DNA of 64,000 nucleotides, taken from the NCBI RefSeq assembly GCF_003119115.1, contig NZ_CP022369.1, forward strand, positions 248,001 to 312,000, read 5' to 3'. The notes under the pieces are model-generated. The model was not told the DNA's origin and searched no databases. It saw nothing but the letters and a program-made list of their open reading frames with translations. Below are positions 50,972 through 59,650 of this stretch, in pieces (positions within the stretch are counted from its first letter, which is position 1; each line of letters opens with the position of its first letter). Both the position numbers and the translations under genes were made by a program. This DNA is from Azospirillum sp. TSH58. Lineage in GTDB: Bacteria; Pseudomonadota; Alphaproteobacteria; Azospirillales; Azospirillaceae.

Positions 50972-51889
50972 TCAGGCGAACTGCGGCGTCCGGCGCATCT
51001 CGTCGAGGCGGCGGGACAGCTGCTCGGCGAACTTGGCGGCGGCGACCGGCAGGGTGCGGCCTTTCTGCTGCCCAAGCACCAGCGGGCCATGGGCGAGATC
51101 GACATCGCTCAAGGGAATCACGGCGAGGCCCGGCTCCAGGGTCGGCGAGGGCGCCCCGATCTCGATCTGGAAGGTGACCACCTGGCCCATGCGGGCGAGG
51201 TTGCGCAGCATCTCGAAGGAATTCGATTCCAGCTCGACCGACAGCTTAGTCGAGCTGACCGCCAGCACCTTGTCCAGGATGTTGCGGGTCCCGAAACTGG
51301 CGTCCGGCAGGGCGATCGGGTAGGGCGCGCAGTCGCGCAGGCGCAGGCTCGGCCGTCCCGCCAGGGGATGGTCGGCGGCCATGATGGCGACGACGCGTTG
51401 GCCGAGCGTCATCAGGGGCTGGAACTCCGCCGTCCGGCGCGGGCTGAAGATGATGGCGATGTCGGCCTCGAAGTCGGCGAGCATCTTCAGCGCCGCGCCC
51501 TGGTCGACCACCAGGATCTCGAAGCTGACCAGCGGGAAGCTCTCGCGGAAGGACGAGATCTCCTCCGCGAGGAAGGAGCTGACCAGCGCCTGACTGCAGG
51601 CGATCCGCACCTGGCCGCGCCGCATGCCCGACAGGTCCTCGATCTGCGACCGCACGCGCTCCAGATCGGCGGACTGGGCGCGCACCCAGCGGATGAAGCT
51701 CTCGCCGGCCGCCGTCAGGCGGATGCCCTGGGCCGACCGTTCGAAGATCGTCGCCCCCAGATCCTCCTCCACATCCTGGATGCGCCGCTGCAGGGCGGAG
51801 GGCGTGATGTTCAGATGCTCCGCCGCCTTGCGCAGGGACCCGAAGCGGGCCGCCTCGTCCACGTAGCGCCAAATCCGCATGTGCCGCAT
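50972..51889 (-). CDS. LysR-family transcriptional regulator (2)
   Basis: A 305-residue regulator. Winged HTH: MRIWRYVDEAARFGSLRKAAE, ITPSALQRRIQDVEEDLG, FERSAQGIRLTAAGESF; effector domain with GQVRIACSQALVSSFLAEEI and VVAIMAADHPLAGRPSL. Divergent from the binding-protein gene at 52056 with a 166-bp gap, so it should control that locus. Its 3' end is 22 bp from the convergent dioxygenase gene. Confidence 0.92.
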   Translation of the reverse strand: MRHMRIWRYVDEAARFGSLRKAAEHLNITPSALQRRIQDVEEDLGATIFERSAQGIRLTAAGESFIRWVRAQSADLERVRSQIEDLSGMRRGQVRIACSQALVSSFLAEEISSFRESFPLVSFEILVVDQGAALKMLADFEADIAIIFSPRRTAEFQPLMTLGQRVVAIMAADHPLAGRPSLRLRDCAPYPIALPDASFGTRNILDKVLAVSSTKLSVELESNSFEMLRNLARMGQVVTFQIEIGAPSPTLEPGLAVIPLSDVDLAHGPLVLGQQKGRTLPVAAAKFAEQLSRRLDEMRRTPQFA

Positions 51890-52055
51890 GCCGGCCGATC
51901 CCCCGGTGTATACTTTTCGTCACCACCCTAACAGAAAATCAGCGTTTGAGGTGCTGTTCGCGCCCGCTTAGCCTCCTCCCGTAACCAGGAAGCGCCATGC
52001 CGGATCGGCGGGGGCGACGGACTTCCTGTCACACCTTACGGGAGTTGACGGCCTC
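51890..52055. promoter_or_regulatory. divergent promoter region, LysR(2)/SBP
   Basis: The 166-bp gap has an AT-rich patch (GTATACTTTTCGTCACC near 51905) next to the regulator's start and TGTTAGGG on its other strand. A LysR box (T-N11-A) is expected here but I cannot pick one site over others. No TPP-riboswitch core (CTGAGA) is present despite the thiamine-type binding protein. Confidence 0.45.
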
Positions 52056-53108
52056 ATGGACAAGCGGTTGCACACTTGGTCCGCGGCGTTGGCGGGCGTT
52101 CTCCTTGGCGCGGTCGGCGGCGTGGCCGGCGGCTCCACCGCCGCGATGGCCGAAACCCCGGTCAAGCTGGTGCTCAACTGGAAGTATCAGGGTCCGCAGG
52201 CGCTGATCCTGCTGGCCGAGGACAACGGCTACTTCAAGGCGGAGGGGCTGAAGGTCACCATCGACCAGGGCGAGGGCTCCGGCGCGTCGATCACCAAGGT
52301 GGCGACCGGCTCCTACGACGTCGGCTTCGGGGACATCAACTCCCTGATCACGCTCGCCGCCAAGTCGCCGGACGAGGCGCCGATCGCCGTCTACATGATG
52401 TACAACACGCCGCCCTTCACCGTCGCCGTGAAGGCCGACGGGCCGATCCGCACGCCCAAGGACCTGGAGGGCAAGACCATCGGCAGCCCGGCCAGCGACG
52501 GCGCCCTGAAGCTGTTCCCCGCCTTCGCCACCATGGCCGGCATCGACGCCGGCAAGGTGACGCTGACCAACATGCAGGCGAACCTGCGCGAGCAGATGCT
52601 GATGCGCGGGCAGGTGGACGGCGTGCTCGGCTACGTCAACACCATCACCTTCGGCGCCAAGGCCGCCGGGATGAATCCCGACAAGGACTTCCGCTTCATC
52701 AAGTACGGCGACTACGGCATGGACCTCTACTCCAACGCCATCGTCGTCTCGCGCGCCTTCGCGAAAGAGAACGGCGAGGCGGTGAAGGGCCTGCTGCGCG
52801 CCATCAACCGCGCCACCAAGGACATGATCGCCGACCCGGCGAAGTCGGTGGGCTCGGTGATGAAGCGCGAACCCCTGCTGAACGAGGCGGTCGAGATCGA
52901 GCGCACCGAGGCGACCATCCGGCAGGAGATGAACCACCCCGAGATCGCGCGGATCGGCCTGGGCGACGTCGATCCGGAGCGTTTCCAGCGCTCCATCGAG
53001 ATCGTGGTCAAGGCGAACGGGCTGGAGCGGACGCCGAAGGCGTCGGAGGTCTTCACCGATGCCTACCTGCCGCCCCGCGCCGACCGGCCGAGCCGCGTCG
53101 CCCCGTAA
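52056..53108 (+). CDS. NMT1/THI5-type ABC substrate-binding protein (A)
   Basis: A 350-residue periplasmic protein of the NMT1/THI5-like family, which binds pyrimidine-type or other small heterocyclic ligands. Signal peptide residues 1-30 (AAMAETPVK at the cleavage). Motifs VLNWKYQGPQALILLAEDNG, VTIDQGEGSGASITKVATGS, VGFGDINSLI and PASDGALKLFPAF. It is paralogous to the protein at 55689, sharing WKYQG, VTIDQGEGS and GFGDIN. First gene of the rightward operon containing SDR, ATPase and permease. Confidence 0.9.
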   Translation: MDKRLHTWSAALAGVLLGAVGGVAGGSTAAMAETPVKLVLNWKYQGPQALILLAEDNGYFKAEGLKVTIDQGEGSGASITKVATGSYDVGFGDINSLITLAAKSPDEAPIAVYMMYNTPPFTVAVKADGPIRTPKDLEGKTIGSPASDGALKLFPAFATMAGIDAGKVTLTNMQANLREQMLMRGQVDGVLGYVNTITFGAKAAGMNPDKDFRFIKYGDYGMDLYSNAIVVSRAFAKENGEAVKGLLRAINRATKDMIADPAKSVGSVMKREPLLNEAVEIERTEATIRQEMNHPEIARIGLGDVDPERFQRSIEIVVKANGLERTPKASEVFTDAYLPPRADRPSRVAP

Positions 53109-53136
53109 CACCGCCCCAACAGCAAGACGACGAGCA

Positions 53137-53934
53137 ATGACGATGAATCTGGAACTGAAGGGGCGGGTCGTCCTGATCACCGGCCCGGCGAAGGGCATGG
53201 GCGAGGCGGTGACGATGGCCTTCGCCGACGAGGGCTGCCGCCTGGCGCTGGTCGGGCGCGACACCACGGCCATCGAACCGGTCGCGGCGCGGGTCCGCGC
53301 CGCGGGCGGGGAGGCCATCGTCATCCCCTGCGACATCACCGACGAGCGGCAGTGCCAGGGCGCGGCGGAGCGCACGCTGGCGGCCTATGGCCGCATCGAC
53401 GTGCTGGTCAACGTCGCCGGGGGCTCCGGCCCCATCGGCAAGACGGGATGGGAGACCAGCCAGAAGGAGTTCAACGAGATCGTCACCCTCAACATGACCG
53501 GCTGCTTCAACACCATGCGCGCCGTCATGCCGACCTTCGCCGCCCAGCGCTACGGCAAGATCGTCAACGTCGGCGGCACCTTCGGGATGCGCGGGCGGGC
53601 GGGCCGGATGGCCTATTCGGCGTCCAAGTGGGGCCTGCGCGGCATCACCAAGTCCTTCGCGCTGGAGGCCGGCCCCTTCAACGTCAACGTCAACTGTGTC
53701 GCCCCCGGCATGGTCGAAGGGCCGCGCTTCCGCGGCAAGGTCGTGCCGGAGATGGCCCGCCGCCTGGGCATCAGCGAGGAGGCCGCCGCCGAGCGCCACG
53801 CCGCCGACTACGCGCTGCGCCGCGTCTCCACGGGCGAGGACGTGGCCAACGCCTGCCTGTTCCTGGCGAGCGACGCCTCGCGGCAGATCACCGGCGTGGA
53901 CCTTCCGGTCGACGGCGGATGGGCGGCGCTGTGA
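53137..53934 (+). CDS. short-chain dehydrogenase/reductase
   Basis: A 265-residue classical SDR. NAD(P)-binding TGPAKGMGEAVTMAFADEG, NVAGGSGPIG, catalytic Ser/Tyr/Lys in the region VGGTFGMRGRAGRMAYSASKWG, and the C-terminal DASRQITGVDLPVDGGWA. It lies between the binding protein and the ATPase of the same transporter, so it probably oxidises or reduces the imported compound or a product. Start ATG 53137 has no strong ribosome site; 53143 is also possible. Confidence 0.88.
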   Translation: MTMNLELKGRVVLITGPAKGMGEAVTMAFADEGCRLALVGRDTTAIEPVAARVRAAGGEAIVIPCDITDERQCQGAAERTLAAYGRIDVLVNVAGGSGPIGKTGWETSQKEFNEIVTLNMTGCFNTMRAVMPTFAAQRYGKIVNVGGTFGMRGRAGRMAYSASKWGLRGITKSFALEAGPFNVNVNCVAPGMVEGPRFRGKVVPEMARRLGISEEAAAERHAADYALRRVSTGEDVANACLFLASDASRQITGVDLPVDGGWAAL

Positions 53935-53972
53935 CCGCGCTCCCGGCGGGTCCGAAGACGGAAGGGCACACC

Positions 53973-54854
53973 ATGTTCCTGCAGAACGCCACACCGGCCG
54001 AAACGGCCGAGCTGACCACCCCGACCGGCCTCAAGCCGCCGGGCGGGGCGCGGCCCATCATCGAGTTCGAGCGCGTCACGGTCTCCTACGGGCGGGACGC
54101 CGCGGCGACCCAGGCGCTCGCCGAAAGCACCTTCCGCATCGACCACGGCGACTTCATCGCCCTGGTCGGCCCCTCCGGCTGCGGCAAATCCACGATCCTG
54201 AAGCTGGTGGGCGGGCTGTTGAAGGCGTCCAGCGGCCATGTCTTCGTCGCCCGGCGCGAGGTCGGGGCGGAGGACGTGCGCATCGGCATGGCCTTCCAGA
54301 ATCCGACGCTGCTGCCCTGGCTCAGCATCCGCGACAACGTGATGCTGCCGCTGAAGATCGCGCGGCCCTTCCGCGAGGAGTGGCGGCAGAAGCGCAAGAC
54401 CGAGTACCGCGACCGCGCCGACGCCCTGCTCGCCAAGGTCGGGCTTCAGGATTTCGCGACCAAGTTCCCCTGGCAGCTGTCCGGCGGGATGCAGCAGCGC
54501 GCCTCGCTGTGCCGCGCCCTGATCCACGATCCGACGCTGCTCCTGCTCGACGAGCCCTTCGGCGCGCTGGACCAGTTCACGCGCGAGGAGCTGTGGGCCA
54601 CCCTGCAGACGCTGTGGATGGAGCGTCGGCCGACCGTTCTCCTGGTCACCCACGACTTGCGGGAAAGCGCGTTCCTGGCCAACCGCATCATGGTGATGAG
54701 CGCGCGTCCCGGCCGCATCCTGGTGGACGAGCAGGTGGACTTCCCACGGCCGCGCACGCTGGACACCACCTACCAGCCGGAATTCACCAGCCTGACGCAC
54801 ACGCTGCGCAGCCTCATCGTCGCCGCGCGGAGCGGTGCTGGAGGACTTTCATGA
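53973..54854 (+). CDS. ABC transporter ATP-binding protein (SsuB/TauB/ThiZ type)
   Basis: A 293-residue ATPase. Walker A GPSGCGKSTILKLVGGL, Q-loop AFQNPTLLPWLSIRDNVMLPL, signature LSGGMQQRASLCRAL, Walker B LLLLDEPFGALDQFTRE, and H-switch LVTHDLRESAFLANR. The QNPTLLPWL and GALDQFTRE forms are characteristic of the nitrate/taurine/thiamine-precursor importers. The stop overlaps the permease start (ATGA). Serves the two paralogous binding proteins. Confidence 0.93.
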   Translation: MFLQNATPAETAELTTPTGLKPPGGARPIIEFERVTVSYGRDAAATQALAESTFRIDHGDFIALVGPSGCGKSTILKLVGGLLKASSGHVFVARREVGAEDVRIGMAFQNPTLLPWLSIRDNVMLPLKIARPFREEWRQKRKTEYRDRADALLAKVGLQDFATKFPWQLSGGMQQRASLCRALIHDPTLLLLDEPFGALDQFTREELWATLQTLWMERRPTVLLVTHDLRESAFLANRIMVMSARPGRILVDEQVDFPRPRTLDTTYQPEFTSLTHTLRSLIVAARSGAGGLS

Positions 54855-55624
54855 GAGCCGTGAACCGCGAGAAGCTCGCCTCCGCCGCCCTGATCGTCGG
54901 CGTCTTCGTCCTGTGGGAGGTCTCCTGCCTGGTCTTCGGCATCAGCGAGATCATCCTGCCGCGGCCCAGCCAGATCATCGCCACGCTGATCGACCGCTGG
55001 CCGGCGCTGATGCCGCACGCGGTGCAGACGCTCTACACCACGCTGGTCGGCTTCGCGCTGGGCGTCGGGGCCGGGGTGGTGATCGGGCTGCTGATCGGCT
55101 CCTCCCGCCTCGCCTACAACGTCGCCTTCCCGCTGCTGGTCGGCTTCTCCTCCATCCCCAAGGTGGCGGTGGTGCCGATCTTCGTCCTGTGGTTCGGCTC
55201 GGGCACGGTGCCGGCGGTGCTGACGTCGGCGATCATCTGCGTCTTCCCGGTGGTGGTGAACATGGCGACCGGTCTCGCCACCACCGAGCCGGAGCTGGAG
55301 GACGTGCTGCGCACCCTGAAGGCGTCGAAGCGCGACATCCTGCTGAACGTCGGGCTGCCCCGCGCGATGCCCTATTTCTTCGCGTCGCTGAAGGTGGCCG
55401 TCACCCTGTCCTTCGTCGGGACGGTGATCTCCGAGACGGTGGCCTCCAACCGCGGCGTCGGCAACATGATGCTGATCGCCTCCTCCAACTTCAACGTCCC
55501 GCTGGTCTTCGCCGGCCTGTTCATCCTGGCCGGGCTGGGCGTCGCCCTCTACGTGATCTTCTCGCTGATCGAGCGCCGCGTCACCGGCTGGGCCAACCGC
55601 AAGTCGGAGTTCGCGGCCGGCTGA
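54851..55624 (+). CDS. ABC transporter permease (SsuC/TauC/ThiX type)
   Basis: A 257-residue inner-membrane permease with six helices and the EAA loop (EDVLRTLKASKRDILLNVGLPRA). Motif GFSSIPKVAVVPIFVLWFGSG and the ETVASNRGVGNMM segment are typical of this importer class. Translationally coupled to the ATPase. A homodimer is expected since there is only one permease gene. Confidence 0.93.
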   Translation: MRAVNREKLASAALIVGVFVLWEVSCLVFGISEIILPRPSQIIATLIDRWPALMPHAVQTLYTTLVGFALGVGAGVVIGLLIGSSRLAYNVAFPLLVGFSSIPKVAVVPIFVLWFGSGTVPAVLTSAIICVFPVVVNMATGLATTEPELEDVLRTLKASKRDILLNVGLPRAMPYFFASLKVAVTLSFVGTVISETVASNRGVGNMMLIASSNFNVPLVFAGLFILAGLGVALYVIFSLIERRVTGWANRKSEFAAG

Positions 55625-55688
55625 CCGGGCTCCGCACCTCCCTGGCCCGCACATCTTCCGCCCATAAATCCTCGGTATGGAGACAGGC

Positions 55689-56735
55689 ATGTTCACCATC
55701 ACCCGCCGCGCCGCGCTTCTGGCCGGGCTCGGCCTCTCCCTGGCCGCTCCATTCTTCCCGGCCGCCGCGCAGGAGCGCACGCCGATCCGCTTCACGCTGG
55801 ACTGGAAGTATCAGGGCATCCACGCCTGGTACTTCGTCGCCCAGGAGAAGGGCTACTTCCGCGAGGAGGGGCTGGACGTCACCATCGACCAGGGCGAAGG
55901 CTCCTCCGCCACCGTCACGCGCATCATGTCGGGGGCCTACGACGCCGGCTTCGGCGACATCAACGCGGTGATCCAGCAAGCGGCCCAGAAGCCCGCCGAG
56001 GCGCCGGTGATGGTCTACCACATCTACAACAAGCCGCCCTTCGCGGTGCTGACCAAGGCGGACAGCGGCATCACCGGGCTGAAGGACCTCGTCGGCAAGA
56101 AGGTCGGCGGTCCGGCCGGCAGCGCCGCCACCCGCCTGCTGCCCGCCCTGCTGGAGCGCAACGGCCTGGACCCGTCCGGCGTCGAGGTGCTGAACATGCA
56201 GCCCAACCTGCAGGAGCAGATGCTGATCCGCGGCGAGGTCGCCGCCTCGCTGGTCTTCAACGTCACCAGCTACGTCAACCTGATCCAGCAGGGGCAGAAT
56301 CCCGACACCGGCTTCCGCTGGATCAGCTACGCCGATCACGGTCTCGACCTCTATTCCAACGGCGTGATGGTGTCCCAGGCGCTGGCGCGCGACAAGCCGC
56401 AGGCGGTGAAGGGGCTGGTGCGGGCCATCAACCGCGCCGTCCTGGACGTGATGGCCGACCCGGCCGCCGCCGTGAAGACGCTGGTCAAGGTCGAGCCGCT
56501 GATCGACGCCGGAAGCGAGCAGCGCCGCTTGCGGTTCGCCTTCGATGCCATGATGATCACCCCGGAATCGCGCGAGATCGGGCTGGGCGACCTGTCGGAC
56601 GACCGGCTGGCGCGCTCCATCGCGGTGATGGCCGCGGCCTACAAGCTGCCGAACCAGCCGGCGCCCGGCCGGATCTTCGACCGCTCCTTCCTGCCGCCCC
56701 AAACGGAGCGGCGCATCGCTCCCACCGCCGGATGA
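55689..56735 (+). CDS. NMT1/THI5-type ABC substrate-binding protein (B)
   Basis: A 348-residue periplasmic protein, paralogous to copy A at 52056. N-terminal TRRAALLAGLGLSLAAPFFPAAAQE looks like a Tat or Sec signal. Motifs TLDWKYQGIHAWYFVAQEKG, VTIDQGEGSSATVTRI, AGFGDINAVI, and PAGSAATRLLPALLERNG. ATG 55689 with GGAG upstream was preferred over 55677. It has its own signal for export yet shares the operon's ATPase and permease, so it widens or tunes substrate range. Confidence 0.9.
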   Translation: MFTITRRAALLAGLGLSLAAPFFPAAAQERTPIRFTLDWKYQGIHAWYFVAQEKGYFREEGLDVTIDQGEGSSATVTRIMSGAYDAGFGDINAVIQQAAQKPAEAPVMVYHIYNKPPFAVLTKADSGITGLKDLVGKKVGGPAGSAATRLLPALLERNGLDPSGVEVLNMQPNLQEQMLIRGEVAASLVFNVTSYVNLIQQGQNPDTGFRWISYADHGLDLYSNGVMVSQALARDKPQAVKGLVRAINRAVLDVMADPAAAVKTLVKVEPLIDAGSEQRRLRFAFDAMMITPESREIGLGDLSDDRLARSIAVMAAAYKLPNQPAPGRIFDRSFLPPQTERRIAPTAG

Positions 56736-56742
56736 GGTTGCC

Positions 56743-58197
56743 ATGACGGTCCGTTCCATCGCCTGCACCGCCCGGCTCGACGGGCCCGGCTACACGCCAC
56801 GGGGACCGGGACGGCTGACGCTCCGCGACGGGCGGATCGCGGCGGTGGAGGCGCTGGATGGGGTCGAGGAGGCCGGAGAGCCGCTGTTCGCCCTGCCGGC
56901 GCCGGTCAACGCGCACGACCACGGGCGGCCGGTCCGCTCCAGCTCCTTCGGGGCGGCGGGCAAGCCGCTGGAGGTCTGGCTGCACTATCTGGCCCTGCTG
57001 CCGGCGGTCGATCCCTATCTGGCCGCCGCCGCGTCGCTGGGGCGCAGCGCGCTCGGCGGCGCCGGGGCCGTCATGGTGCATTACACCCGCACCCAGGGGC
57101 TGACTCCGTTGCCGGAGGAAGCGGCGGAGGTCGCCCGCGCCGCCCGCGACGTGGGGCTGCGGATCGCCTTCGCGGTGGCGCTGAAGGACCGCAACCCGCT
57201 GGTCTACGGCCCGTCCGAGGAGCTGCTGGCCCTGCTGCCCGACGAGGCGCGGCGGGAGTTCGCCCGCCGCACCGCCGCGCCGCCGCCATCCCCCGCCGAG
57301 CAGATCCGGCTGGTCGAGGAGGTGGCCGCCGCCGCGGCGGGCGAACTGGTGGACGTGCAGTACGGCCCGACCGGCGTGCAGTGGTGCTCGCCGGAGCTGT
57401 TGCAGGCGGTGGCCGATGCCTCCGCCCGCACGGGACGGCGTGTCCACATGCACTGCCTGGAGACACGCTACCAGCGGGAATGGGCGGACCGCGCGTTTCC
57501 CGACGGGCTGTTTCCCTATCTGAAGCGCATCGGCCTGCTGTCGCCGCGTCTCACCCTGGCCCACTGCACCTGGATCAGGCCGGAGGAGATGGACATCCTG
57601 GCCGAGACGGGCGTCACCGTGACGGTCAACACCGGCTCCAACCTCGGCCTGCGGTCGGGCATCGCGCCGCTGGCGGAGATGGTGGCGCGGGGCTGCCGGG
57701 TGGCGCTCGGCCTCGACGGGCTTGCCTTGAACGAGGACGACGACGCGTTGTGCGAGATGCGCCTCGCCAACGCGCTGCACCGCGGCTGGGGCTTCGAGGG
57801 CGCGGTGGACGAGGCGCAAATGCTGCGCATCGCGCTCGCCAACGGGCGGGCGTCGGTCACCGGGCGGGAGGAGGGCGGCGTCATCGCCCCCGGCCAGCCG
57901 GCCGACCTGCTGCTGCTGGACGCCGGCGCGCTCGATTCCGACCGGCTGCTTGATGGGCTGTGCCTGCGCGACCTGCTGTTCGCCCGCGCCGGCGCCGGCC
58001 ACATCGCCGAGCTGGTGGTTGCCGGGCGGACCGTCGTGCGGCGGGGCCGGGTCACCGGCATCGACCACCCGGCGGTTCAGGCGGAGCTGCTGGCCCGGCT
58101 GCGCCACGGCATGGCCGGCAGCGCCGCGCTCCAGGCCGCCCTGCCGGCGCTTGAGGACGCCATGCGGCGCTACTACGCCGCCACCCCTTGCTGTTGA
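56743..58197 (+). CDS. amidohydrolase-superfamily deaminase/hydrolase
   Basis: A 484-residue metal-dependent hydrolase of the guanine/hydroxyatrazine-deaminase-like branch. HxH metal site in PAPVNAHDHGRPV, His in VHMHCLETRYQRE, His in TLAHCTWIRPEE, and Asp in GLDGLALNEDDD, so the mononuclear-metal set is complete. The composite beta-sandwich closes with GQPADLLLLDAG. 7 bp after the second binding protein and in the same operon. Likely deaminates or opens an imported N-heterocycle. Specific substrate unknown. Confidence 0.87.
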   Translation: MTVRSIACTARLDGPGYTPRGPGRLTLRDGRIAAVEALDGVEEAGEPLFALPAPVNAHDHGRPVRSSSFGAAGKPLEVWLHYLALLPAVDPYLAAAASLGRSALGGAGAVMVHYTRTQGLTPLPEEAAEVARAARDVGLRIAFAVALKDRNPLVYGPSEELLALLPDEARREFARRTAAPPPSPAEQIRLVEEVAAAAAGELVDVQYGPTGVQWCSPELLQAVADASARTGRRVHMHCLETRYQREWADRAFPDGLFPYLKRIGLLSPRLTLAHCTWIRPEEMDILAETGVTVTVNTGSNLGLRSGIAPLAEMVARGCRVALGLDGLALNEDDDALCEMRLANALHRGWGFEGAVDEAQMLRIALANGRASVTGREEGGVIAPGQPADLLLLDAGALDSDRLLDGLCLRDLLFARAGAGHIAELVVAGRTVVRRGRVTGIDHPAVQAELLARLRHGMAGSAALQAALPALEDAMRRYYAATPCC

Positions 58198-58228
58198 CCG
58201 AACGCCCGCTTTTTCCCAGGACGCTCCC

Positions 58229-59188
58229 ATGCCGCTCGACCTATTCCCGACTCCCGAATGCGTGCATTGGGGCTTCTTCGACGGAACGCTGCCGCCGGTC
58301 GCCGAGATCGCCAGCGGCGACGTCGTGACGATCCACACCGTCAGCGGCGGGACGGAGGATCTGCCGCCGGACGGGATCGGCATGACCGTCCGGCCGGAGC
58401 ACCGGCGCATTCTCGCCGCCGTGGCGCCGGGGCCGGGACCGCACATCATGACCGGGCCGATCGCCGTCCGCGGGGCGGAGCCGGGGGACGCGCTGCGGGT
58501 GGAGATCCTGGAGGTGTCGCTGCGCGACGACTGGGGGTTCAACCTGATCCGCCCCGGCGCCGGGGCGCTGCCCGATCTGGTGCCCGATCTGGCGCCAGGG
58601 GGGGCCCGCATCCATCTGCCCATCGACCGGGCGCTCGGCACGGTGCGGATGCCCTGGGGTCTGGCGATTCCGGCCCGCCCCTTCTTCGGTGTCATCGGGA
58701 CGGCGCCGCCGCCGTCCGACGGGCGGCTGACCTCCATTGTGCCCGGCGCCTTCGGCGGCAACATCGACAACAAGGAGCTGACCGCGGGTGCGGTGCTTCA
58801 CCTGCCGGTGTGGACCGCGGGCGCCCTGCTGTCCGTCGGTGACGGCCACGCCGCGCAGGGCGACGGCGAGGTCTGCCTGACCGCGGTCGAGACCGGCCTA
58901 ACCGGGCGCTTCCGCGTCGAGCTGGTGAAGGGGGCCGGTCTGGCCGGGCCCTGGGCGGAGACGGCGGAGCACGTCATCACCATGGGCTTCGACCCGGACC
59001 TGGACGAGGCGGCGCGGATCGCGCTCCGCGCCATGATCGGTCTGATTTCCGAACGCACGGGCCTGTCCGCCGAGGAGGCCTACCGCCTGTGCAGCGTCGC
59101 CGCCGATCTGCGGGTGACGCAGCTGGTGAACCGGCACAAGGGCATCCACGCCCTGCTGCCGCGCTGGGCGCTGGCCGGCGCGTCCTGA
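58229..59188 (+). CDS. acetamidase/formamidase family amidase
   Basis: A 319-residue enzyme of the FmdA/AmdA family, hydrolysing formamide, acetamide or short amides to ammonia and acid. Family markers: GDVVTIHTVSGGTEDLP, GPIAVRGAEPGDALRVEIL, FFGVIGTAPPP, PGAFGGNIDNKELTAG, and VGDGHAAQGDGEVCLTAVE (the His/Asp active-site region). Last gene of the rightward operon, suggesting formamide or a related amide is a product of the amidohydrolase step. Convergent with DUF3830 copy 2 across a strong hairpin. Confidence 0.9.
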   Translation: MPLDLFPTPECVHWGFFDGTLPPVAEIASGDVVTIHTVSGGTEDLPPDGIGMTVRPEHRRILAAVAPGPGPHIMTGPIAVRGAEPGDALRVEILEVSLRDDWGFNLIRPGAGALPDLVPDLAPGGARIHLPIDRALGTVRMPWGLAIPARPFFGVIGTAPPPSDGRLTSIVPGAFGGNIDNKELTAGAVLHLPVWTAGALLSVGDGHAAQGDGEVCLTAVETGLTGRFRVELVKGAGLAGPWAETAEHVITMGFDPDLDEAARIALRAMIGLISERTGLSAEEAYRLCSVAADLRVTQLVNRHKGIHALLPRWALAGAS

Positions 59189-59200
59189 GCCGGCCGGCGC

Positions 59201-59228
59201 GCCCTCTCCCACTGGCGGAGGAGAGGGC
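59201..59228. terminator. bidirectional hairpin between converging operons
   Basis: GCCCTCTCC (59201-59209) and GGAGAGGGC (59220-59228), perfect 9-bp arms around a 10-base loop, between the amidase stop and the DUF3830 stop on the other strand. Same CCCTCTCC/GGAGAGGG family as three other hairpins in the window. Confidence 0.65.
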
Positions 59229-59235
59229 GGGGCGG

Positions 59236-59649
59236 TCAGCGCAGGGCGATCTCGAACTCCTTGGCCCCTTCCCACAGGACCAGGCGACCCAGCTCCGGCA
59301 GATTCTCCAGCCCGGACGTCAGGGTGATGACGTGGTTGCCGGCGAGCTGGCCGACCTTGCTGGAGAAGCTGACGCCGCCGTAGGCCAGCAGGATTTCCGT
59401 CTCGCTGAGGCCGCCGGGGTACAGGATGATCTGCCCCGGCGCCGGGTGGCTGGTGTGGTTCTCGTAGGGGACGGCGAAGTCGGTCTCCCCCAGCGGCACC
59501 CACACGCCCTCGCCGCTCCAGCGGACATGCACGATCTGGCTGCGGAAGGGAAGCCGCGCGCGGAGCGCGGCCACCGTCTTCGGCGCCCCGTCCGTCTCGA
59601 AGCGCGCGTCGAAACGGAAGGGGCCGGCGGTGATGAGGAGGTCGCTCAT
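59236..59649 (-). CDS. DUF3830 family protein (copy 2)
   Basis: A 137-residue cytosolic protein, paralogous to the protein at 25588-26004. Identical or nearly so in IVHVRWSGEGVW, YENHTSHPAPGQIILYPGG and LLAYGG-FSSK-GQLAGNH. One base separates its ATG from the stop of the cyclic-amide hydrolase upstream, so the two are co-translated. The repeated pairing with a hydantoinase/dihydroorotase relative is the main hint at its job. Function uncharacterised. Confidence 0.82.
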   Translation of the reverse strand: MSDLLITAGPFRFDARFETDGAPKTVAALRARLPFRSQIVHVRWSGEGVWVPLGETDFAVPYENHTSHPAPGQIILYPGGLSETEILLAYGGVSFSSKVGQLAGNHVITLTSGLENLPELGRLVLWEGAKEFEIALR

Positions 59650-59650
59650 G

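Noticed and set aside
51890..52055. TPP riboswitch before the NMT1-type binding protein
   Set aside because: No CTGAGA or matching second element in the leader.
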